A stretch of 61,180 nt of DNA from Desulfitobacterium sp038181555 (GTDB lineage: Bacteria > Bacillota > Desulfitobacteriia > Desulfitobacteriales > Desulfitobacteriaceae). Location of the stretch: assembly GCF_038181555.1 (NCBI RefSeq), contig NZ_JBBWUA010000020.1, forward strand, positions 1 to 61,180, in the 5' to 3' direction. The position numbers and the translations under genes were made by a program. Shown one piece after another: positions 36,239-44,004 of the stretch (position 1 is the first letter of the stretch; each line of letters begins with the position of its first letter). A model generated the notes under the pieces. It was given only the letters and a program-made list of their open reading frames with translations, was not told the DNA's origin and did not search any database.

Positions 36239-36271
36239 TCATTAGGAGGGTGGGGCTTTGCTCCGCCCTTA

Positions 36272-37861
36272 TTAATTAACCTTATATATGCGGATTTGCC
36301 AATCTTTTTGGTTAATGTATCGGGCAATCCGCATGCCGTACGATGGTTCAGAAAACTGATAGACCAGTTGACTTTTTGTTTGCAGGAACGATTGCATATC
36401 TTCGTAATATAAGGAGATATCCCCATAGAAATCGTTCCAGATGAGTCGATTCTCGTAGAGAAAATCCATTTCCTCGGGATAAATGATGTAGGCAATTTGG
36501 TTGCTCTCGATATATTCTTCAAAGGTTAAGTTGTGTTCCTGCAGGTAAGCCAGATTTCGATAATCGAAAAGCTTACCATTATCAAAATACATTTCTGCAT
36601 TGAGATTGGCCAGCACGATGTCATCCTTCTCAACGACTTTTCCGATCTCTTGGAGATAACCGGCATAAGAGTGATTGAGGTAAGGAAGAGCATTCAGGAC
36701 ACTATTGGTGGTGATCAGGAAGAGGAGGAGTATCGCTAAACAGATCCTTATGTTTTTACGAATGAAGGTCAACACGAAGGTCACTAGAAGATAGAGAAAA
36801 GGGATAAGAAAGACAATACTAGGCTGGCTGTAGCGACCGATCAGAATAATCCCTATGTTGATGGCAACAATGATGAGGATAATACTAATGAAGATCTCCT
36901 TCATTTTTTTTTGCCCTGTTATCAATAGGAAAACGATGGATGCCACCAAGACTATGGCAAATAAATAAAATTCTAGTTGAATATTAGGGGTATAATATGT
37001 ACCGCTAATTCCATAGAAAAGCTTCGAGTAATAGTTAGGAATTTCGGCAAGCTTGGCTGAGAGAGAATGGTTTACCCCAAATTGGCTGCCAAATTGAGTG
37101 TAATTGGCAATGAAGTTGGCATCAAAACAAAGGCTTAGAGCAATAAAAACCAGGGCGAAAGCCGTTACCGGGGCGATGTAAACGAATAAATCAGCGAGCT
37201 TAAGTTTTTTTGTAAAAGCAATATGGAAGATATAAAGAAAAACTATAGGCAGACAGATGATAAAGCTATTCGGATGCAAACCAATACTCATTCCGATGAT
37301 CATCCCGAGAGCAAGATGATGGACAAGTTTCATGTTGGGGAGGCTCCGCGCAAAGAAGTTAAGCGAAAATATTAGGACGAATAATACTATAATTTCTTGG
37401 CGGGCGAAATGGGAGGCATAAATAAACTGAATATCCATGGCTAGCAAAAGGGTCGCGACCAAAGCCAAGGGTTTTGAATCGAAAATTCTCGTGCAGAGCC
37501 TGTGAAAAAAGAAAAGAGTAAGTAGACCAAACAGGAAGGACAAAAGCCGGATGGAAAAGATCTCATAACCAAAGGCCTTGATAAAAATAATCTGTAAGGT
37601 GTGGAAGAGACTCTTGATGGCATGAGGATGACGAGGGTAAAGGTCGAAGAATGCTTCGGTTACGGCGTAACTCCCGGTCTCCATAATATTTCTTGATAAG
37701 CCGCTTAACCAGGTTTCGTCGGAGTGGACAAAAGGAAAGCGGGTAAGAATGGGGAGTTGAGTGCTTATATAAATGATGCTTAAAAGGATATAGCTAAATT
37801 TTGAGGTGATGAAGGTTTTAAGCTGAGTCATTTCGGCACCGCCTGTATGTGATTTTTTCAT
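36272..37861 (-). CDS. GT39-like membrane glycosyltransferase
   Basis: 529-aa polytopic protein with about 11-12 helices. It has the N-terminal loop HSDETWLSGLSRN and the Asp/Glu-rich first extracytoplasmic loop of the GT-C/PMT/ArnT family, which transfers sugars from polyprenyl-phosphate donors on the outer face. The PHAIKSLFHTLQIIFIKAFGYE segment also fits. Start is given as ATG 37861; a second in-frame ATG at 37831 is possible. It stands alone on the minus strand, ~2.6 kb from the GT2/aminotransferase cluster, and may finish the same pathway (inference). Confidence 0.75.
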   Translation of the reverse strand: MKKSHTGGAEMTQLKTFITSKFSYILLSIIYISTQLPILTRFPFVHSDETWLSGLSRNIMETGSYAVTEAFFDLYPRHPHAIKSLFHTLQIIFIKAFGYEIFSIRLLSFLFGLLTLFFFHRLCTRIFDSKPLALVATLLLAMDIQFIYASHFARQEIIVLFVLIFSLNFFARSLPNMKLVHHLALGMIIGMSIGLHPNSFIICLPIVFLYIFHIAFTKKLKLADLFVYIAPVTAFALVFIALSLCFDANFIANYTQFGSQFGVNHSLSAKLAEIPNYYSKLFYGISGTYYTPNIQLEFYLFAIVLVASIVFLLITGQKKMKEIFISIILIIVAINIGIILIGRYSQPSIVFLIPFLYLLVTFVLTFIRKNIRICLAILLLFLITTNSVLNALPYLNHSYAGYLQEIGKVVEKDDIVLANLNAEMYFDNGKLFDYRNLAYLQEHNLTFEEYIESNQIAYIIYPEEMDFLYENRLIWNDFYGDISLYYEDMQSFLQTKSQLVYQFSEPSYGMRIARYINQKDWQIRIYKVN

Positions 37862-37922
37862 GGCATCCTGAGACGTGGGTCGAATTGCACAATGATCAAC
37901 TCGAATGCTTATTATGATGATA

Positions 37923-37958
37923 ACACGAAAAAGGGCCCATAGGGGCTCTTTTTCGTGT
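37923..37958. terminator. Terminator-like hairpin in a divergent gap
   Basis: Arms ACACGAAAAAG and CTTTTTCGTGT with GCCC/GGGC inside form an almost perfect 15-bp stem-loop with T-runs on both strands. It lies between the divergent starts of the GT39 gene (37861) and the rhodanese gene (38116), where a terminator has no obvious gene to end. Confidence 0.7.
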
Positions 37959-38115
37959 ATTGTACCCTATACCTAAGCAAGAGGATATCAAATTATATGA
38001 TAGGGTATATCGTAATCTCTTATAACACAGATTCTGAATATTCATCTATAATGTGCTTGTATAAACTTTAACAAGTCGAATGAGACGCCACAGAAAAAAA
38101 GGAGGTAGATTATTT

Positions 38116-39141
38116 ATGAAAAAGGTAAGGTTATTTCTCTCGGTTCTCCTAGTTTTATCCGTTGTGCTTTCAGGATGTTCGGCATCCAACACCCCGGCAA
38201 CGACCCAACCTGCTCCGGCAGCAGCTGACAAGGCGCCAGCGGCAACACCGGCCCCTGAGGTCAATGTTGTAAAAGATGCTGCAGAAAAGTACTTTGCTGA
38301 GATGCCGGCAGATGTCTACAAAATTCCTGAAAAAGACTTTGTCGCAAAAGTCAAGGCTAACGAAGCGATGCTTGTCGTAGACATTCGTCAAGCCAAGGAT
38401 TATGATGCCGGTCACATTAAAGGTGCAGTGAATCTTCCTTGGGGAGAAGCAATTGCTAAGAATCTCACTAATTTGCCTCAAGATAAACCCATCATGGTAT
38501 ATTGCTATACCGGTCAAACCGCAGGTCAAACAGTAGCTCTCCTAAATGTTGCAGGATTTAATGCGAAATCAGTGAACCTGGGCTGGAATCTGGGTATATC
38601 TAAAGTCGAGGGCGTAGCTGATGTGACTGAAACTACAGCAAATGCCTTACCCGCAGGTAAAACTGAGATTAAACCAGAGATCCAAACAGCTCTGAACGAT
38701 TACTTCTTCAAAATGGCAGAGCTTAAAGGAACAACCTATGCTAACTACAAAATCAGTGAAGATGATGCCAAAAAAGCCTTAGATACTAAAGATCCAAGCG
38801 TCATGTTCCTATCTGTCAGAAAAGCTGAGGATTATGCTAAAAAACATATCGATGGAGCTATCAATATTCCTTTCGCTAAAGGAATGCAAGCTTCCTTTGC
38901 TCAGCTTCCCAAGGATAAGAAAGTAATTGTGTACTGCTATACAGGCCAGACAGCAGGCCAGACCGTAGCTATTCTCAGATTACTCGGCTATGATGCTGTA
39001 TCTTTGAACTCCGGTATGGGTATGCCTTCGACACCTGGTTCTGGCTGGGCAAACAAAGGATTCCCTGTGGTTGGAACTGAAGCTCCTGCAGCTCAAGCCC
39101 CTTCCGGTCAACCGGCACCTTCGACAGGGGATAAGTCTTAA
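38116..39141 (+). CDS. Double-rhodanese lipoprotein
   Basis: 341-aa exported protein with a lipobox LSGC (Cys21), a proline/alanine linker (~25-55), and two full rhodanese domains. Each has the loop CYTGQTAGQT, with catalytic Cys130 and Cys274. The second domain has changes in the motif before the active site (VRKAEDY instead of DIRQ), but it keeps the cysteine. It would carry persulfide sulfur outside the membrane. ATG 38116 follows AAAGGAGG. It precedes the split-Soret cytochrome and TsuA/TusA genes, a sulfur-linked context. The two domains have nearly identical loops and probably arose by duplication. Confidence 0.88.
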   Translation: MKKVRLFLSVLLVLSVVLSGCSASNTPATTQPAPAAADKAPAATPAPEVNVVKDAAEKYFAEMPADVYKIPEKDFVAKVKANEAMLVVDIRQAKDYDAGHIKGAVNLPWGEAIAKNLTNLPQDKPIMVYCYTGQTAGQTVALLNVAGFNAKSVNLGWNLGISKVEGVADVTETTANALPAGKTEIKPEIQTALNDYFFKMAELKGTTYANYKISEDDAKKALDTKDPSVMFLSVRKAEDYAKKHIDGAINIPFAKGMQASFAQLPKDKKVIVYCYTGQTAGQTVAILRLLGYDAVSLNSGMGMPSTPGSGWANKGFPVVGTEAPAAQAPSGQPAPSTGDKS

Positions 39142-39273
39142 TACGAGGATTCGTTGCTAATACTCCATTTTAGATAGGTCTAGCTTAAGGTGGAGTTTAA
39201 CATCCACCTTAAGCGATTTCTAAGCTTCAGCTAATCCATTCATTTAATTAGAAATTAGAAGGAGAGGATTGTT

Positions 39274-40098
39274 ATGTCAAACTCAAAGGTATCTCGGAGA
39301 AAGTTTATCGCCACAGGTCTTACGTTTGCTGCCGGTGCTGCCTTGGCCGGATGTGGTGTCAATGGAGCAGCTAGTCCAGCGACTGCAGAGCCTGCCAAAG
39401 GCCAACCCGTAGCGGCTGCTGTCAGTGGAGCTGATCAACCGTTGCCATGGCCCTATGAAGTAATCGATCCAGAAGTAGTACGGAAGCGCGCTTATGAGAA
39501 TTACTTCGAGGGTGGATGTTGCTACGCGGCCGGCAAGGCTATCGTTGACTCAATCAATGAAAAAGTAGGTGGACCTTGGGGTAACATTCCTACCGACATG
39601 TTCAAATATGGTAAAGGTGGAGCGCTAGGTTGGGGCACACTGTGCGGAGCTCTCAACGGCAGTTTGCTTGCTATTAACTTGGTCACCGGAAAAGACGTCG
39701 ATTTAATCGGTAATGAACTCATCGGCTGGTATACAATGTTTCCTTTTCCCTCCACAAAGATGGATAGCTATGCCAAGATCACTAATCAAATTACGACAAT
39801 CTCTAATTCCCCCCTTTGCCACGTATCAGTCAGCCTTTGGGCGAGTGCTGCAAATGCTAAAATCAACGGAGATGAAAAAGCTAATCGTTGTGCTAAAGTC
39901 TCGGGAGATACAGCAGCTGAAGCAATTATGTACCTTAATAACTGGAAGGAAGGAAAGTTTACCCCTGCGTATACTCCCGGCTCAGAATTTGCGAGCTGCC
40001 TAACCTGTCATAATGGTGCGAAAAGTATGCTGGATAACGAGCAAGGGAAAATGAGTTGCCTCCAATGTCACGATGAAAAATCGCAAGGTCATCCTTGA
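39274..40098 (+). CDS. Tat/lipobox split-Soret-type dihaem cytochrome with C_GCAxxG_C_C domain
   Basis: 274-aa exported protein. It has a twin-arginine motif SRRKF (residues 7-11) followed by a lipobox LAGC (Cys27), so it is probably a Tat-exported lipoprotein. The middle part carries the C_GCAxxG_C_C pattern (EGGCCYAAG around residue 80 and GTLCGALNGS around 125). Two haem-c motifs lie at the end (CLTCH, Cys242-His246; CLQCH, Cys262-His266). This is the composition of split-Soret cytochrome c of sulfate reducers. Function is uncertain; electron transfer to or from sulfur compounds is a guess from the neighbours. Confidence 0.82.
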   Translation: MSNSKVSRRKFIATGLTFAAGAALAGCGVNGAASPATAEPAKGQPVAAAVSGADQPLPWPYEVIDPEVVRKRAYENYFEGGCCYAAGKAIVDSINEKVGGPWGNIPTDMFKYGKGGALGWGTLCGALNGSLLAINLVTGKDVDLIGNELIGWYTMFPFPSTKMDSYAKITNQITTISNSPLCHVSVSLWASAANAKINGDEKANRCAKVSGDTAAEAIMYLNNWKEGKFTPAYTPGSEFASCLTCHNGAKSMLDNEQGKMSCLQCHDEKSQGHP

Positions 40099-40223
40099 TA
40101 ATTTTTTATATAACAAATCGCATGAATTAAACAACAAAGATTTCTTTTTGAGTAGAGGTATAGAGATATAAAGATATAAAGAATTCGGGTCTTGTAGGGT
40201 TTATTAAATTAATTAGGTTAATA

Positions 40224-40260
40224 AATTGAATGGAGGCAGTTAGGCTGCCTCCATTCAATT
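40224..40260 (+). terminator. Perfect 16-bp stem-loop after the cytochrome gene
   Basis: 40224-40239 pairs perfectly with 40245-40260 around a 5-nt loop. It is ~125 bp beyond the stop. The T-run is short (TTTAAT), so it may stabilise or end the transcript. The rest of the 40099-40395 gap holds A/T-rich sequence and no ORF. Confidence 0.65.
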
Positions 40261-40395
40261 TAATGTATAGGAGAATATAGCTTTTGTGTAACAAGATTTG
40301 GAAATTGAACAGTATATTACTCCTTGACTAATTTCAAAAATGGCTTAATCTTATAATATAAGGAAAGTTCAAAAGAAGACTAAATAGAGGTTGCT

Positions 40396-41019
40396 ATGTT
40401 AAAGAAATCACAACAAAAACTGAACTTAGGCTTTTCAATATTCATCCTGCTGCTGATCTTATTGTTGCTTCAAGTTAGTGTCAAGCTGGCTCTAACTTTC
40501 GCAGTAAGCTTAGGGCTTGGTTTTGTTTTGCAAAAATCAAGATTCTGTTTCGTTTCAGCCTTTCGTGATCCGTTGTTGACTGGCACTACCAAGCTGACAG
40601 AGGCTGTCATCCTACTGTTAGCGATTAGTGTACCCGGTTTTGCGATTGTATATCATCTTGCTGAAACTCTAAACTATCCTCTACAATTGTATGTAACTCC
40701 CTTTGGTATTCATACCTTTATGGGGGGAATCTTATTTGGAACGGGGATGGTTTTAGCCGGCGGCTGTGCTTCTGGTGTTCTAATGCGGATTGGCGAGGGT
40801 TTTGCTATGCAAATGGTTGCTTTAGGCGGACTGCTTATTGGCGTTTTTATCGGCAAAAACAGCATCCCCTTCATGCTTTCTACTTTTTATGAATTTCCGG
40901 GAATTTTCCTTCCCGATATCATGGGGTGGGGGCCTGCTGTGGCTCTGCAACTCTTCATATTATTCGTTTTATGGAAAGTAACGCGTTGGTGGCAGAAAAA
41001 ACAAAAAGGATTTGAGTAA
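40396..41019 (+). CDS. YeeE/YedE-family permease, N-terminal half (TsuA-like)
   Basis: 207-aa membrane protein with about five helices, corresponding to the first half of YeeE/YedE (TsuA) thiosulfate permeases. Sulfur-relay cysteines are visible as KSRFCF near residue 52 and GGCASG near residue 125. ATG 40396 follows a weak AGAGG site. Its stop is followed after 3 bp by tusA and then by a second half-size homologue, so the permease appears to be split. Confidence 0.83.
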   Translation: MLKKSQQKLNLGFSIFILLLILLLLQVSVKLALTFAVSLGLGFVLQKSRFCFVSAFRDPLLTGTTKLTEAVILLLAISVPGFAIVYHLAETLNYPLQLYVTPFGIHTFMGGILFGTGMVLAGGCASGVLMRIGEGFAMQMVALGGLLIGVFIGKNSIPFMLSTFYEFPGIFLPDIMGWGPAVALQLFILFVLWKVTRWWQKKQKGFE

Positions 41020-41022
41020 ATA

Positions 41023-41253
41023 ATGGTAACCTATCAATTAGATATATGGGGTGAAATGTGTCCGATCCCTATCATAAAAACACAACGTAAACTAAAAGAA
41101 ATGTCATGTGGTGACGTTTTAATACTAGAGACGGATCATAGCTGCACCAGCAGAGCTCTTGTCGTCTGGGCTCGAGAACATGGACATGATATTAAGGAAG
41201 AAGAAGTATCTAATGGGATATGGAGGCTGGAACTGATCAAGAAACGCGACTGA
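41023..41253 (+). CDS. TusA-family sulfur carrier protein
   Basis: 76-aa sulfurtransferase of the TusA/SirA family. The persulfide cysteine is in GEMCPIPI (about residue 13), and the fold ends with a beta-strand. It is expected to relay sulfur in the cytoplasm, for example accepting it from a YeeE-type permease. It lies between two half-permease genes, a common arrangement in anaerobes, with GTAA at 3 bp from the preceding stop. Confidence 0.9.
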   Translation: MVTYQLDIWGEMCPIPIIKTQRKLKEMSCGDVLILETDHSCTSRALVVWAREHGHDIKEEEVSNGIWRLELIKKRD

Positions 41254-41266
41254 GAAGGAGGGCCTA

Positions 41267-41758
41267 ATGAGAAAAGAATTAGAGGTAATTTACAAGGGCC
41301 CTTGGGCCTATTGGGTTGGTGCAGTGGTTTTAGCGATATTGAATATCGCTGTCTTGGTGATCAGACAAAGACCCTGGGGGATTACAACAAATATGGAGGA
41401 TTGGTCTGTATGGATCGCCTCAAAAATCGGCTTGGTTAATGATTTGAATCTTACCTTTCAGGAATTATTAGTAGCCGATGGGACATATTTAAATCTGGGT
41501 ATAATCCTAGGGGCTTTCTGGGCGACTGTCGTTGCCTCACAGGCGCGTTTTCATCCCATTAAAGAAGGAAAATTTGCAGTATCTGCATTAATCGGTGGAA
41601 TTCTCATGGGCATAGGTGCCCGCATCGCCTATGGTTGCAATATTGGCTTGGTCTTAAATGGTATTGCTTCCAGTTCGTTATCAGGGTGGATTTTTATGAT
41701 TGCCGTTTTTATTGGAGCCTGGATGGGAGCAAAATTGTTGTTGCGTTTTTTGGTTTAA
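41267..41758 (+). CDS. YeeE/YedE-family permease, C-terminal half
   Basis: 163-aa membrane protein with four or five helices and the second-half cysteine motif YGCNIG (around residue 126). The N-terminal part has PWAYWVGAVVLAILNIAVL and a long loop. It completes the split YeeE/YedE transporter with the upstream half. A GAGAAGGAGGG site precedes it. A bidirectional terminator follows. Confidence 0.8.
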   Translation: MRKELEVIYKGPWAYWVGAVVLAILNIAVLVIRQRPWGITTNMEDWSVWIASKIGLVNDLNLTFQELLVADGTYLNLGIILGAFWATVVASQARFHPIKEGKFAVSALIGGILMGIGARIAYGCNIGLVLNGIASSSLSGWIFMIAVFIGAWMGAKLLLRFLV

Positions 41759-41763
41759 TATAA

Positions 41764-41803
41764 AACGAGGATGATTTACTCTACTGAGTATCTCATCCTC
41801 GTT
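41764..41803. terminator. Bidirectional terminator between permease and lysR
   Basis: An 11-bp stem (41764-41774 with 41793-41803) lies between convergent genes ending at 41758 and 41823. Confidence 0.82.
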
Positions 41804-41822
41804 GGTATTTTGAGGTATCATC

Positions 41823-42728
41823 CTAGCATAAAAACCGCTCTTCTGGGTCAGTGAGAAATTTAATCAGCTGTCGTGTCTTCGAAGGTAAATAATGATGATC
41901 AAGTTTTATGATCTTATAATGCAGGGGCATATCTAAACCGGAAATCGTCAGAGCTTTAAGTGCTCCTTGATAGATTTCTTTTTTTACTGATAAGCGAGGT
42001 ACCACGGCCACGCCCATGCCGGCTTGAACCGCAGATTTAATGGCATCAATCGTCGTCATTTCTGTAATTACCTTAAGATCTTCAATTTTGCAACCTTGTG
42101 TTTCTAGAAATTCGGTGAATACTTTACGTGTGCCAGATCCCGCCTCGCGCATAATCAAAGGCTGCTTTAGGAACTCTTCTAAACTAATCTTATCTGACTC
42201 AATCGGGTGGGAGGGGGGAACAATAAGAACTAATTCATCTGATGTTACGTGATGAGAGCTGAATCCCGGTATGTCGTCGAAAAATGTTTCGACCACTCCG
42301 AAATCAACTTCCTCTAATTTTACCCTTCGGATGATTTCATCTGAATTAGCGATGGCAAGCCTGATGTTGACTTCCGGAAACTCTTCCTTGAATAAAAAGA
42401 TCGAGCAGGGTAGTGAAACATTGCCAATCGTGGTACTTGCCCCAACGATGATTTGATTGCTCTCATGCTGGATGGTCGTTTCTAGTTGTTGTTCCATTTC
42501 TTCCTGTAGATCTAAGATCCGTTGGGCATAGGTATAGAAGATCTGACCTGCTTTAGTAAGAGTAACCCCTTGCTGAGTGCGCTCAAACAATTGACCCCGG
42601 TAATACTCTTCGAGGTTTTTGATGTGTGTACTGACTGCAGGTTGACTTAAATGCATTATTCTAGCAGCTTTAGAAATACTTTTGAATTTAGATACGGCGA
42701 TAAAAATCTTTAACTGATAAGTGTCCAA
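41823..42728 (-). CDS. LysR-family transcriptional regulator
   Basis: About 301-aa LTTR. A winged HTH fills residues ~1-60 (FIAVSKFKSISKAARIMHLSQPAVSTHI), followed by a LysR effector domain to the C-terminus. The start is taken as TTG 42728, because the family N-terminus is MDTYQLKIF and AGGTGAG lies just upstream; GTG 42746 is an alternative. It is convergent with the sulfur permease genes, so its target may be that cluster or one elsewhere. CysB/CysL-type function is only a guess. Confidence 0.86.
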   Translation of the reverse strand: MDTYQLKIFIAVSKFKSISKAARIMHLSQPAVSTHIKNLEEYYRGQLFERTQQGVTLTKAGQIFYTYAQRILDLQEEMEQQLETTIQHESNQIIVGASTTIGNVSLPCSIFLFKEEFPEVNIRLAIANSDEIIRRVKLEEVDFGVVETFFDDIPGFSSHHVTSDELVLIVPPSHPIESDKISLEEFLKQPLIMREAGSGTRKVFTEFLETQGCKIEDLKVITEMTTIDAIKSAVQAGMGVAVVPRLSVKKEIYQGALKALTISGLDMPLHYKIIKLDHHYLPSKTRQLIKFLTDPEERFLC

Positions 42729-42831
42729 ACACTCACCTGCTCTCACATATTTGTTGAGATTTCGAGGAATTCATTAATTTTATTCATCATTTAATTCTAA
42801 CAGAAAGTGTTCGGATTGTGAACCTTGTTAA

Positions 42832-42860
42832 TTGACAAAAGGATCAGGTCGTACTATAAT
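42832..42860 (+). promoter_or_regulatory. Consensus promoter of the glyQS T-box transcript
   Basis: TTGACA (42832-42837), 17 bp spacer, TATAAT (42855-42860): both boxes are perfect. Confidence 0.9.
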
Positions 42861-42866
42861 TATTTC

Positions 42867-43081
42867 CAAATTGAATTCTATCGTGCGATGATAAGAGGAA
42901 GATTCGAATATCCCTCAAGAGAGTTTGGAAGGGTGGAAGCCAAACGGGTAAGCGAATCGGGGCACTTGGAGTGTATTTTAATTGAGGCGGATCCCAGAGC
43001 GGGATCAAGCAGGGTGGAACCGCGGGAAGAATACTCTCGTCCCTGTAGCAGGAGGCTACAGGGGCGGGAGTTTTGTTTTTT
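42867..43081 (+). promoter_or_regulatory. T-box riboswitch for glyQS
   Basis: The T-box sequence AGGGTGGAACCGCGG is at 43011-43025. A terminator follows (43033-43070 stem, then TTTTGTTTTTT to 43081). Stem I is visible as the pairing GATTCG (about 42902-42907) with CGAATC (42954-42959). The stem I distal loop has GGGTGGAAG. GGC at 42961-42963, followed by A, is a likely glycine specifier. Uncharged tRNA-Gly would stabilise the antiterminator and turn on glyQS. Confidence 0.93.
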
Positions 43082-43112
43082 AAATCTAAAAATTATTAGT
43101 AGGAGGTTAATT

Positions 43113-44003
43113 ATGAAATTTCAGGACATGATCCTTTCCCTGAATCAATTTTGGGGAGAACAAGGCTGCATCATTGCCCAGCCGTATGATATGGAAAAAG
43201 GAGCGGGGACCTTTAACCCCAATACCTTTTTGAAAGCCTTAGGGCCTGAGCCATGGAAAGTAGCATATATCGAACCCTCCCGTCGTCCCACTGATGGACG
43301 CTACGGGGAGAATCCGAACCGTTTACAGCATTATTTTCAATATCAAGTCATCATTAAGCCATCCCCGGACAATATCCAAGAGCTTTATCTGCAAAGCCTA
43401 GAGCGCCTTGGAATCAACCCGAAAGAGCATGATATTCGCTTTGTCGAAGATAACTGGGAATCACCAACCTTAGGTGCTTGGGGTTTAGGGTGGGAGGTCT
43501 GGTTGGATGGCATGGAAGTCACCCAGTTCACCTACTTCCAACAATGCGGAGGGATTGACTGCAAACCTGTTTGCTCTGAGATCACCTATGGTTTAGAGCG
43601 CCTAGCTATGTATATTCAAAACAAAGAGAGTGTCTACGATATTGAATATGTAGGTGATATCACTTATGGCGATATCTATCTGCAAAACGAAATCGATTAT
43701 TCTCATTACAACTTCGAAGCAGCCGATGTGGAAGCGCTGCAGGTTTGGTTTGATATGTACGAGAAGGAAGCCATCCGTGTTGTTGAAAAGGGTTTAGTGC
43801 TTCCCGCTTATGATTATGTTCTGAAGTGTTCTCATACCTTTAACCTTCTGGATGCTCGCGGGGCAATCAGCGTCACGGAACGGACCGGATATATTGCTCG
43901 GGTGCGCAATTTAGCTCGTCTTTGTGCTCATGCTTATGTTGAGCAGAGAGAAAAGTTGGGCTTCCCTCTACTCAAGAGTCAGTCTGGAAAGGAGGTCGAA
44001 TAA
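43113..44003 (+). CDS. glyQ: Glycyl-tRNA synthetase alpha subunit
   Basis: 296-aa catalytic subunit of the tetrameric (alpha2beta2) bacterial GlyRS. It has EQGCIIAQPYDMEKGAGTFNP, IEPSRRPTDGRYGENPNR (class II motif 2) and the class II core LERLAMY. ATG 43113 follows AGGAGG. The frame is open upstream within the T-box leader, but that part is not coding. It ends one base before glyS. Confidence 0.97.
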   Translation: MKFQDMILSLNQFWGEQGCIIAQPYDMEKGAGTFNPNTFLKALGPEPWKVAYIEPSRRPTDGRYGENPNRLQHYFQYQVIIKPSPDNIQELYLQSLERLGINPKEHDIRFVEDNWESPTLGAWGLGWEVWLDGMEVTQFTYFQQCGGIDCKPVCSEITYGLERLAMYIQNKESVYDIEYVGDITYGDIYLQNEIDYSHYNFEAADVEALQVWFDMYEKEAIRVVEKGLVLPAYDYVLKCSHTFNLLDARGAISVTERTGYIARVRNLARLCAHAYVEQREKLGFPLLKSQSGKEVE

Positions 44004-44004
44004 G

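Noticed and set aside
42825..43112. Open reading frame in front of glyQ
   Set aside because: It runs through the promoter and T-box leader. The family start and ribosome site are at 43113.
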